In this document: piece by piece, positions 32,961 through 43,312 of the stretch | Numbering within the stretch: the stretch's first letter is position 1 | Layout of the letters: the number at the start of each line of letters is the position of its first letter | DNA from: Prosopocoilus inquinatus | Taxonomy: Eukaryota > Arthropoda > Insecta > Coleoptera > Lucanidae | Assembly: GCA_036172665.1 (NCBI GenBank) | Contig: CM069873.1 | Span: 47,648,001-47,712,000 of the forward strand | Length of the DNA stretch: 64,000 nt | Direction of reading: 5' to 3' | Position numbers and translations under genes: made by a program | The notes under the pieces: model-generated | Seen by the model: only the letters and a program-made list of their open reading frames with translations | The model's database searches: none | Told to the model about the DNA's origin: nothing

Positions 32961-33901
32961 TAAACATATATTTGTTAATTATCTATTTAAGTTTCTGATT
33001 AATTAGATATCTATAGCATATGATATATCGCTGCAAAGAGAATTTTTTACAGTTTTAGAAAACGTACTAAAATTGGGTACGTTCTATACAAATTTTTGGG
33101 TGTCTTTGCTACATCTAACACATTTGACGTTCAATAGTATTTTCGTCTAAAATAGATAATAGGTCGGTTTGGGCAACGTAAACTTGAATAGTTTCGATAG
33201 TTTTATGTTCGATCACAAAATTTGGGGTTACGCACATTTACTTAATGTACAATTGTGTGCTGCATTAAACGATTTGTTTTTAGGCCGAACTAGTGTACTA
33301 CTCTTGCAGGGATGCATGCTGTCGGGGAGGGGCCTCAAAGATCGCCGGTGGGTTTTCTTTTTTTTTGTTTTTATTAGGGTTTACCAACGGCGAAGTGGGG
33401 AGTGTGTCTTCCGAAGACAAACAGGGATACATTTTACCGGTCCAAAATCACCGATACGTGTGGATTGCGTAGCTACTGCTGAGTGGCGTCCTTAATCGTA
33501 ACACCTTTTGAATTCCCCCATGTCGTCTCCACTGAGTGAGCACAGTTACGCAGCTCTTCATCACATCATAGCCTCCGAAGTTACGACCGTCCCTGCTAAG
33601 TTACTGTTGGCGCACATTTTCTTGTAACATAAATTAGTATAATGTGTAAGATCGGCCACAAATTATCAGCCCTTTTTCTTCATTATTATAAAAACATTAA
33701 GTCGTATACGTAAGTAAAGTACAGTTGAAAAAAAAACTCGCAGCAATCTATGGAAAATTAATGCGTGTCTTAACTTGACTGTCCACTTTCTTATTGACAT
33801 TTGTTGAACGTAACGAAAGTATCAAATTATTCATTTTCAGTTTTCACGTTAAAATTTCTATTCGGTAATCTGTTCTTTACGAACTAAAAAACTTTGCTAA
33901 C
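32961..33901. other. No gene recognised
   Basis: The frame at 33169-33495 is not supported by any recognisable domain. Confidence 0.4.
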
Positions 33902-34099
33902 TAAAATTTGTTGATGAACATATAAAATAGCGACATCTTACTATCGCTTTTTGACCTAACATTGCAGTAGGATAGACAAATTGAAGCGGGATTTGCTCCT
34001 AATGAGTCCCCCATGCAAGGCGGCCATGCTTGCTGTCAAAGCATAATGAAAGATTTTAGAAAAATTTTGTGCAAACCGTCCTTGATTGCAGTGAGAACC

Positions 34100-34164
34100 T
34101 CGAGCAGCCTCTGGACAGCTGTTTCAGCCCTGCTTGGGGCTTCTTCAGCAGAAACGTAGCTCGA
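34100..34164 (-). ncRNA. Type I hammerhead ribozyme, array copy 1
   Basis: Read 5' to 3' on the minus strand: outer stem I TCGAG, internal loop CTACG, inner stem I TTTCTG, core CTGAAGA, stem II AGCCC with loop CAAGCA and GGGCT, core GAA, stem III ACAG directly followed by CTGT, cleavage base C (triplet GTC), inner stem I CAGAGG, loop CTG, outer stem I CTCGA. All conserved core positions (CUGANGA, GAA, NUH) are present. Stem III has only 4 bp and no loop, as in retrozyme and Penelope-like ribozymes, which are thought to work best as dimers in tandem RNA. The stem I internal loop and loop II are placed to make the usual tertiary contact. Cleavage would yield 312-nt monomers. Confidence 0.88.
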
Positions 34165-34411
34165 CATTCCCACTGCAGACCAAAAACGACTTGCCCAATT
34201 TATTCGCAAATGCGATGTAAGAATGATGAACATATAAAATAGCGACATCTTACTATCGCTTTTTGACCTAACATTGCAGTAGGATAGACAAATTGAAGCG
34301 GGATTTGCTCCTAATGAGTCCCCCATGCAAGGCGGCCATGCTTGCTGTCAAAGCATAATGAAAGATTTTAGAAAAATTTTGTGCAAATCGTCCTTGATTG
34401 CAGTGAGAACC

Positions 34412-34476
34412 TCGAGCAGCCTCTGGACAGCTGTTTCAGCCCTGCTTGGGGCTTCTTCAGCAGAAACGTAGCTCGA
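34412..34476 (-). ncRNA. Type I hammerhead ribozyme, array copy 2
   Basis: Identical layout to the copy at 34100-34164, exactly 312 bp further on. Confidence 0.88.
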
Positions 34477-34723
34477 CATTCCCACTGCAGACCAAAAACG
34501 ACTTGCCCAATTTATTCGCAAATGCGATGTAAGAATGATGAACATATAAAACAGCGACATCTTACTATCGCTTTTTGACCTAACATTGCAGTAGGATAGA
34601 CAAATTGAAGCGGGATTTGCTCCTAATGAGTCCCCCATGCAAGGCGGCCATGCTTGCTGTCAAAGCATAATGAAAGATTTTAGAAAAATTTTGTGCAAAT
34701 CGTCCTTGATTGCAGTGAGAACC

Positions 34724-34788
34724 TCGAGCAGCCTCTGGACAGCTGTTTCAGCCCTGCTTGGGGCTTCTTCAGCAGAAACGTAGCTCGA
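34724..34788 (-). ncRNA. Type I hammerhead ribozyme, array copy 3
   Basis: Identical layout, 312 bp after the previous copy. Confidence 0.88.
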
Positions 34789-35035
34789 CATTCCCACTGC
34801 AGACCAAAAACGACTTGCCCAATTTATTCGCAAATGCGATGTAAGAATGATGAACATATAAAACAGCGACATCTTACTATCGCTTTTTGACCTAACATTG
34901 CAGTAGGATAGACAAATTGAAGCGGGATTTGCTCCTAATGAGTCCCCCATGCAAGGCGGCCATGCTTGCTGTCAAAGCATAATGAAAGATTTTAGAAAAA
35001 TTTTGTGCAAACCGTCCTTGATTGCAGTGAGAACC

Positions 35036-35100
35036 TCGAGCAGCCTCTGGACAGCTGTTTCAGCCCTGCTTGGGGCTTCTTCAGCAGAAACGTAGCTCGA
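35036..35100 (-). ncRNA. Type I hammerhead ribozyme, array copy 4
   Basis: Identical layout, 312 bp after the previous copy. Confidence 0.88.
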
Positions 35101-35347
35101 CATTCCCACTGCAGACCAAAAACGACTTGCCCAATTTATTCGCAAATGCGATGTAAGAATGATGAACATATAAAATAGCGACATCTTACTATCGCTTTTT
35201 GACCTAACATTGCAGTAGGATAGACAAATTGAAGCGGGATTTGCTCCTAATGAGTCCCCCATGCAAGGCGGCCATGCTTGCTGTCAAAGCATAATGAAAG
35301 ATTTTAGAAAAATTTTGTGCAAATCGTCCTTGATTGCAGTGAGAACC

Positions 35348-35412
35348 TCGAGCAGCCTCTGGACAGCTGTTTCAGCCCTGCTTGGGGCTTCTTCAGCAGA
35401 AACGTAGCTCGA
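35348..35412 (-). ncRNA. Type I hammerhead ribozyme, array copy 5
   Basis: Identical layout; last antisense copy before the inversion near 35630. Confidence 0.88.
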
Positions 35413-35820
35413 CATTCCCACTGCAGACCAAAAACGACTTGCCCAATTTATTCGCAAATGCGATGTAAGAATGATGAACATATAAAATAGCGACATCTTA
35501 CTATCGCTTTTTGACCTAACATTGCAGTAGGATAGACAAATTGAAGCGGGATTTGCTCCTAATGAGTCCCCCATGCAAGGCGGCCATGCTTGCTGTCAAA
35601 GCATAATGAAAGATTTTAGAAAAATTTTGTGCTTTGACAGCAAGCATGGCCGCCTTGCATGGGGGACTCATTAGGAGCAAATCCCGCTTCAATTTGTCTA
35701 TCCTACTGCAATGTTAGGTCAAAAAGCGATAGTAATATGTCGCTATTTTATATGTTCATCATTCTTACATCGCATTTGCGAATAAATTGGGCAAGTCGTT
35801 TTTGGTCTGCAGTGGGAATG

Positions 35821-35885
35821 TCGAGCTATGTTTCTGCTGAAGAAGCCCCAAGCAGGGCTGAAACAGCTCTCCAGAGGCTGCTCGA
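35821..35885 (+). ncRNA. Hammerhead ribozyme, array copy 6, stem III damaged
   Basis: The plus-strand copy has two changes: CTACG is CTATG in the stem I loop, and stem III reads ACAG/CTCT, which breaks one of its four pairs and changes the cleavage triplet from GTC to CTC. It is probably weak or inactive. Confidence 0.8.
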
Positions 35886-36132
35886 GGTTCTCACTGCAAT
35901 CAAGAACGATTTGCACAAAATTTTTCTAAAATATTTCATTATGCTTTGACAGCAAGCATGGCCGCCTTGCATGGGGGACTCATTAGGAGCAAATCCCGCT
36001 TCAATTTGTCTATCCTACTGCAATGTTAGGTCAAAAAGCGATAGTAAGATGTCGCTATTTTATATGTTCATCATTCTTACATCGCATTTGCGAATAAATT
36101 GGGCAAGTCGTTTTTGGTCTGCAGTGGGAATG

Positions 36133-36197
36133 TCGAGCTACGTTTCTGCTGAAGAAGCCCCAAGCAGGGCTGAAACAGCTGTCCAGAGGCTGCTCGA
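36133..36197 (+). ncRNA. Type I hammerhead ribozyme, array copy 7
   Basis: Intact plus-strand copy, 312 bp after copy 6, identical to the consensus. Confidence 0.88.
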
Positions 36198-36293
36198 GGT
36201 TCTCACTGCAATCAAGGACGATTTGCACAAAATTTTTCTAAAATTTGTTGCTAAAAATAAGGTTTTAATTAGTAATAGCATTTTTAATGATAT

Positions 36294-36610
36294 TTTCACG
36301 ATGGGAGTTTTCAAGTTTTCATAAAAAAATAATATAAAGAATTTCTTAAAGCACGGACTTCCAGCTGAAGCCATCGCCGCACTCCTTCACCAGCGCCACA
36401 GCCGTCCAGGACCAGAAGACCGTGGTCATCCGTTACTGAAAGTAAAACTGCCGCAACGAGCCAACCTTGGTATCGCCACAACATACCGCCGTCGAAGTCA
36501 TCACCACCAGACTAAGCCAGCCGCACACAGACGACCCGAATTAACAACCAACCCCATCATATTAAATTTTATATTAATAAAAGGGTGGAGGTACTACCCC
36601 TCGCGTGACA
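36294..36610 (+). repeat. Putative solo LTR related to 7955-8894
   Basis: It starts TTTCACGATGGGAGTTTTC and ends GTGGAGG..CTACCCC..CGTGACA. The start and end motifs match the putative LTR at 7955, with a different, shorter GC-rich middle. No internal element region follows, and no convincing target duplication is seen. Confidence 0.4.
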
Positions 36611-39551
36611 ATGTAAAATTGAGGTTATTTTTTGCGGCAGGTGACAGTTGTAAATAAGAGTAGAGGACTAAGACACACACTACCTTCGTTAATCGTAGTC
36701 ATTTCAAAGCACACTTTTTTTCAACTGTACATACGTTATAAGCAAGCTTAAGAATTGGGCCCACTTAGTAGTAGACGCTTTTCACCGCTTCCACCTTTGC
36801 GCGGCTGCAATGCTTCTAATTGTCATTGAATGGAGAGGGAAGGTGTGCGAGTTACTTTAGGTTTCTCCTTCGACGACTGAACAATTTAAATGTATTTAAT
36901 CGTCAAAATGTTCGCACATCCTAGAGAGCTAATAGAAGAAATTTTCTCTTTGAAAATATAAAAATGCATGTAATAGTCGCTGCAAGCCGCCACATACTTT
37001 AAATAATTAATTGTAAACAATAAAAACGCCTACAAGTCGACAGTATTGTGCTCGATGCAGCCAGATGAGATAACTCTCTTCCAAATACTGCGGGCGGAGC
37101 TAGTACAGTACGAGTATTAAATTTTCGTACTGGCCGCGGAACAAGTGGCCCGATTTATTTTCCTTGGTTGTAAGTAATCAAACGCTCACATTTCCCTTCG
37201 GCTATTGGGAACTTTCCGCCACCGTCACCTCCCAATGACATATTGCGTTCATGCAGCAATAACATGTGTTTACAATCATATATCAGTGTCAATTTACTCA
37301 CCGAGGACCCCCGGTCCCAAGGCCACAACGTCTGCACTTGCTCAGCCAACCCTTTTGGTCTATTTTATTATTTTATAACTCATACTCGTGCCTTCACCAT
37401 CTCTCTTAATAGTAACAACCTTGGGCCTTCCCAAACTCTTTTCTGTTGCTCTCTCATATATTCCAATTCCCTAAAATATTATTTCCACAAGCACACTTGA
37501 AAAGAACATGTGATTTTATTTTTGGTTTCAAAACAAATTTAATTTCGGTAAATCTCAATTATGCATAACAACTATACTCGGGCGAATCTAATGTAAAACG
37601 CACCGAAAATTCCATGATGAGTATCAACGACGTTGCGTGTCTTATTTTGGCCGATGAACTAAGTAAGAAATAATTTTGTTAACCGCGTCCGTTATCAGCG
37701 ATTATGTATTTTATTTGTCTTACTTTGGTCGATGAGCTATGTAAGGGAAGATTTGATTAATCATTTTGAATCGCGTCCGTTATGCGATGATATAGGGGTT
37801 GGGATTGGTTATTATTATTATATTTCGTTTATCAAATGTTTGTTGTTAAATTTTGTATTGCGGAATGTTAAATAATTTTGTGATAATCATTAAATTTTCT
37901 ATTTCCTAAAAATTGTTTCTCTTTGAATTGCAACATCGAACCCTGGCGTCACGACGAACTACCCGACAACCAAATGTAAACTACGCCCAAAGGACGATGG
38001 TAGGTAAGATAAGGAAATATCGAGATTAGGTCGTTGAGGCGCCCGAGACCGGATAACCGAGTGGCTACCATCGACAAATAGACGTGAACAGCTTACACAC
38101 TCTACATGCATTGCATACAGCCTCACTTAGGTACAAGCAAACACACTCTACCCTGCGTCTTGATACTATCCCACCCGTAGATTCTCTACCACCAATCTAC
38201 TCTTCTGTCAGACTGGCTGGCATCTCACCACAGTGGCTCCCATCACTCCACTTCACCTGACACGTAAGGCTAGTGAGAATTCCTCAGGGTCACCTGCTAC
38301 ACCGAGTCCCCGAGGGATCACCTTGAACTCAACAGTACGTCGTTCACTCTCGGTTGTGTTTTTAAACCCTGTTTGTACGATCCCCCTTCGGGGATGACCC
38401 CACATGCACGACGTCCCTGACGTTACCGACACCACTCCCGCCAACACAGTCCAATTAGTCAGCTGTCAAGTGATGTAACACATGCCACCCCCTCAGGCTC
38501 ATTCATACCATGCAAGAAATAGATCAAGCTAATTCTCTACATCTCATATCACACAATTTGCTACAATATACAACTTATCTCTAATGCGTGTTGCATTTCC
38601 TAACCCTCCAGCGTGGCGCACATTATTTCTTAAACACACCCTGTTTATATGGACCCTGTATATAACACACGCCGACTATAAGCGTACGCAAACGTCGCAA
38701 CCCGCGATCCGCAAGATTGGCCAATAACGCGCCTGCCGTGTAATAATTATTATTCCGCACGTTTTACGAATTATTAATTTTATTAATACCGCAAATACTT
38801 ATTAGCGTATGCATCGTTTAACAGCATACCAACCACCGTCCTGGCCGTTGGACGAAGCTATGTTGCCCCGACCGATCTTGTTTATTGTTTACGTTTCTTA
38901 AGTCCCGTCTCACATTCCAACCATTTTAGGCGAAACTGTAATTTCTTAAAACAGCCTTTATACAATTTTATATTAAATCTTGCACGGTGTCATACGAGAT
39001 TTAGATTTAAATTTAATAGTCGCTTAAATTTGGTTTGCAACTCAGCCAGTATAATAAAAGATTTCATAAAATTTTTATAAATATTGAGATGATTCAAAGG
39101 TACGTACTTCTCTTCATGGTTTATGAGAGTTTATAGATATACAGTGTTCATGGGAAGCCGCTACAGTAGCTAACTTTCTTATTTCTACTTTTACGAAGTA
39201 ACTTAAATTAGAAAAGCTTTTAGGACCTTTTTTCCTCGATTTTAAGGTACTTTCTTAAAAACAAATGAGAATGTTTTCGAGATTTTCAATTGTTTTCAAC
39301 TTTTTTAAATGTAACGTTAGGTTTTTTATCGTCGCTTCGCATTCAGGATGACAAATTAATTATATCTCTAAAATATCATCTCCCAAAGCCTACGATTTTA
39401 TAAATGATTTCGTAACAAAGTCTTGGTGTTCACTGGAAATGGCAACAAAACTATGAACTAAATTTAAAGAAATTTTTAATCGAAAACCTATTCATGCAGT
39501 TCTGACAGTTGAACAATTTCTCTATTATTATGTTCAAACGCGCATCATATT
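36611..39551. other. No gene recognised; one diverged direct repeat
   Basis: No coding frame here has recognisable domains. Around 37637-37800 a segment of about 80 bp containing TTGG(C/T)CGATGA and CGCGTCCGTTAT occurs twice in tandem. 38000-38900 is relatively GC-rich without identifiable content. Confidence 0.45.
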
Positions 39552-41224
39552 ACCCAGCCAACAAAATAACGTTTTAAAAATGCATCAGAATCATATTTTT
39601 GGAAACATGAAACGTTTCTCGAAACACCGCCACGTACATGTCGGATAGGTAAATGAAACGTGCAAATGTCCGCCTTGGAAACGTTTTCTTCTGAAACGTT
39701 TTTTTTATGCTTATCTGAAACTGTTATTTGTTATTTTTCAGCAACATTTGGATGGCACATTACAAACACATATCATAGGTTGGTTTCAAAGACTTTTCTT
39801 AGTTGCATTTTGAAAACATTTTTGTTTAATGTTTCAAATATGCATCTGAGTTATATTTCAGGAATGTTTCTTATTTATGTTTTCGAACTGTTTTCTCGGT
39901 TATGGTTTTGAAATGTTTATTGTGTATTTTGTGTGTTTAAAGTGTTCCATGACTCTGATACTTCCAAACCTCGCCGTTGAAGGGGAAGCAGTGTCGAATT
40001 TTCTCCCCAACATTGAAGGGTACCTGAAGTGAGTACCGACCAGCTTCGAGAAATATCCCAAGGCCGGTCTCTTATCACTAGGAGCGTTGAGACGGTATAA
40101 TTATTGATATATCTTAATAAAAATAATGATGACTGAATGTACTCAATGAAAAGTGTTTATTGAAATATTGCTATAAACAAATAAAATAATTATAATTTAT
40201 GTTCGCGTCGTTTGAATCTCAATTCGGCCCCCCTAAACCAATCCGTCACCGCACGAGTTGAATGTCTCATACTTCATGTCAACAAAATTTTCAATAACTG
40301 CTTCTGTAATGATTTCATAATTCTAATTTAGTGTCTCTTACATATGAAGAACTTACCTTTTATGCACTGTAAAACTTTAGTTCCTTCTAGTTTGAAATTA
40401 GCGTTACGGCCTTTAAGGGAACAATACCTTGACACACACAATCCAAATGTATTTGACAACATTTTAAATATGCTTTCTCTCTCTGTTGTCGCACAAAAAC
40501 GTTTCAATTCGTTTACCTAAATAATTTAAACTATTAGAAAAAAGTCCATTCTAACAAAGGAATAATACATACCAAAGTATGAGTTATCCTCGATAATGAA
40601 AAATTCATTCAAATTTTGTAATTCTTCAATAGAATTCACCGGCAATTTTGGTAACTTTACAGTACTTTTTCTTTTATCGGATATCTTAAGAACTTTCTTT
40701 TTATTAATTTTTTCATTTTGTGATTCTAATAACATTTCAATTTCCACTATTTTTCTGTATATTTCTACCAATAGTGAGTTCTCTGAAAACAATAACATAA
40801 AAATAAAATTTCTTAAAAACAGAAAGAAAGTACACCTCTGTGCAAAATAATAGCAGCGTCCTACGTATGAACTGTAATTTTAATTTAATGACACCAGCAG
40901 GCATTCTGGAAAGTAGTGCTAACATCTATTAAACTAAATCAAAGCAATGTATAATAACACTAGAAAATGCTGCAAATGTAAAGCAATTTTTAAGAAGTTT
41001 TCAACAAATAATTTGTAGTTCTTCTATTATTTTATACAGAGGTATATATGTAATGTTGCATTTTACCTGTATTCAATGTGACGGAAGCACTTCATGAGGT
41101 AGACGCCAAAACATTTCCAGAAGCAGAAGTATCTACAACATTTTACTGTATTATATTTCTAAACTCTTGTCATAAAACAAAATTAACATACTAATACATA
41201 TGAAATCTTATTTATATACCTATA

Positions 41225-41701
41225 CAGGGTGAGTCGGGAGGAATGTACCAAACTACAGGACTATATTCTACTCATCAATATTACAAAAAAAAAACCAAAA
41301 GCTGTAATCCAATTTTCATTTATTTTGGAGTTGTAACGTTTTAATAAAATACCTTACATAACATTTTTTTTCTCAATTGAAGTATTTAGATCAAAACATT
41401 CGCTAGTACACAAATGTAGCTTTTACGAAATTTGAACATTTATAGTAGTGCAATTTTTCAAGTGTGTATTTACGTAATGCAGAACAACAAAATCAAAATA
41501 TCTAAACAACATTTAAATATTTAAACGCAAACTTCAGTAGCTTTCAAATATATCGTACAAAAATATTAAGCAAGGTATTTTTGTTAAAGCGTTACAACTC
41601 GAAAACAAATGAAAATCGGATTACAACTTTTGGGTTTTTTGCACTTATATTGACGGATCGAATATACTCACGGTTTGGTCCATTCCTTCCGACTCACGCT
41701 G
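41225..41701. mobile_element. TA-flanked MITE (477 bp)
   Basis: Ends CAGGGTGAGTCGGGAGGAATG and inverse TTCCTTCCGACTCACGCTG, flanked by TA (41223-41224 and 41702-41703). Arms are about 170 bp and non-coding. Confidence 0.75.
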
Positions 41702-41706
41702 TATAA

Positions 41707-41893
41707 ATCGGTACCTTAGAGGCATAAGGTATCAAGTCCAAGGTGTATCTAACTACTAATAACTTGGACAATTGTTTTTTTCTGTGCTTAAAATAATCAG
41801 AAAAAGTCAAATGAAACCTAAACTATTGTGTATTAAACTGATCACATTATGCTAGAAATTAGACTTGATACTTTATGCCTCGAAGGTACCGAT
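41707..41893. repeat. Short inverted-repeat MITE (187 bp)
   Basis: Arms of about 32 bp, from ATCGGTACCTTAGAGGCATA to its near inverse ending GGTACCGAT, lie next to the previous MITE. Confidence 0.65.
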
Positions 41894-43312
41894 ATATTGG
41901 TGTGTAAACATATATTAATCCATACCAGCATTTGTAAAAGTTAAAAGACTAATATTGGGGTTTACTTGTATTAAAAATCAAGGGCGAACGTGACGTATTT
42001 GTGTCTGCTAACTCAGAAAAAACATTTCCGGACGCAGAAGAACCTACAGTAATGAATTATATTAGAAGTATAATTTTAAACTATTAAATAATTGAAGAAA
42101 ATTAACACACTATACTTTATAAGTGGAAATCGTCTGTACTTGATCTTTTCTGTAGCAGTCAAATGTTTCATTAAAAAAATTAATTAGCTATCGCAACCCT
42201 CTGTACAGGTTTTGTTTTACATAATAAAATTAATGAGGACGACTTATGATATTTTGAAACACTCGAATAAGATAATGGAAACAATATCATACTCGGTTTG
42301 TCAGAAGGCACAATCGGTGTATTTTGTAAAATTTCAAATGTGTAAGTTATACTTCTATTAAATACAGTACCTATTTCAGAAGGTCCCCTACATCGGCTGT
42401 TTTATCTATTTCTTCTTTTTCTAAAAATGAGTACATTATTTTTTAATATTAAGTAACAAGTACGAACAGATGAGAAAATAAAATTTTGGTGGTCATTGAT
42501 TGTCACTTTACACACACAGATGCTTTATTAAAAGTTGAAGGTTGCTATTAAAATCTGAAATAGGAAAATTTTCTACATGAGTATTTTTATTTTAACCTTT
42601 TTTTGGTGAGAAATACAAACATTTTCAATATTTTTTAATAAACAAGTTATTATTAATAATACTCGGAATTGTATATATAAAAAAGAAGGAAAGAAACTAA
42701 AACCAAGTGAATTACCTCTAGGAAATTTTGGAAGGGGTCCTAAGTAAATGTCTTCGTCTTCGTCGGATGAGCCAAATTCAATGAAATCATCACGAAGTTG
42801 AGGATTTGTTCCTTTTTTTTTTTCTCTTTTTTTCTCTTACTTCCTCTTTTTCTTCCGTCTCAGTAGTGGAATTTTCAAAGTTTAATATTTTTTTTAATTT
42901 ATAATTTGCATTTTCAAGCGAATCTATAAAAATTGAGTGTTTTTGAATTTTTTATTTAATAACAAAAATTTGCCTTACCATATACTGCAAGTAGTTTAAC
43001 TTCTGTTATCTGCCATGTGTAATCGGGAAGTCATTTAGACTTTAAAAATTTAGAAAAATATTTCGCATTAGGATACTTGACAAAATATTTTTTATCTTCT
43101 CTAAAAAGCCATTTACCATACACGACACTATACTTTTCCTCGTCTTTAACTGGGATGTCAAGTAAAACTACAAATTTATCCTCTCCAACACAGTGTGACT
43201 CCTAGGAAATATCATGCAATTTTTAATTGCATATAGTCCATTGTATACTACTAACTTACATAACATTGAATTCGCATTCATCTACAGTGGGAAATGTGTA
43301 TATACGTTTATA

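Larger units (their letters stand above)
33914..36238. mobile_element. Retrozyme insertion 2: 312-bp tandem array with inversion (2325 bp)
   Basis: About 5.5 antisense units (33914 to about 35630) meet about two sense units (about 35630-36238) at an inversion point with the shared bases TGC (GTGCTTTGACAGC). The exact unit length is 312 bp. The array is flanked by the 12-bp direct repeat TAAAATTTGTTG (33902-33913 and 36239-36250). The left end starts ATGAACATATAAAATAGCG (end A, antisense) and the right end finishes GCACAAAATTTTTC (end B, sense). Units are almost identical, differing at two sites in the antisense block. Seven hammerhead ribozymes are present, one per full unit. No protein is needed to explain the unit, although a 96-codon frame is open in it. 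Confidence 0.88.
40526..43203 (-). pseudogene. Second gene of the transposon (DUF4806-like), spliced, decayed
   Basis: Three exon-like blocks on the minus strand are bounded by splice-like signals. Block 43203-42982 follows CTAG, contains KFVVLLDIP and KYFVKYPNAKYFSKFL, has a TGA near 43034, and ends before GTAAGG. Block about 42918-42716 is acidic (FGSSDEDEDIYLGPLPKFPR), carries a frameshift and ends before GTAATT. Block about 40795-40575 contains KLPKLPVNSIEELQNLNEFF, the start of a DUF4806-like domain, and ends before GTATG. Transposons with this kind of transposase often carry such a partner. Its biochemical role is unknown. Confidence 0.45.

Noticed and set aside
33169..33495. Possible host exon of 108 codons
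   Set aside because: No recognisable domain, no supported splice sites, and composition like the surrounding non-coding DNA.
33914..36238. Inverted array as an amplification or assembly artefact
   Set aside because: Four loci show clean 12-bp target duplications with the same two ends, which chimeric artefacts would not create. Copy number in the large array could still be misassembled.
33914..36238. CRISPR array or ordinary satellite DNA
   Set aside because: Units are 312 bp without spacers, and single copies with target duplications occur elsewhere, so it is a mobile element.
34036..36324. A 96-codon open frame repeated in every 312-bp unit, with the sequence MGDSLGANPASICLSYCN at its start
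   Set aside because: The frame persists because units are nearly identical and 312 is a multiple of three. It overlaps the ribozyme, matches no family, and the same region is broken in the smaller insertions. The ribozyme explains the unit better.
37921..37970. CTGGCGTCACGACGAACTAC as a retrotransposon primer-binding site
   Set aside because: No LTR end or gag follows it; the similarity to a primer site is too weak alone.
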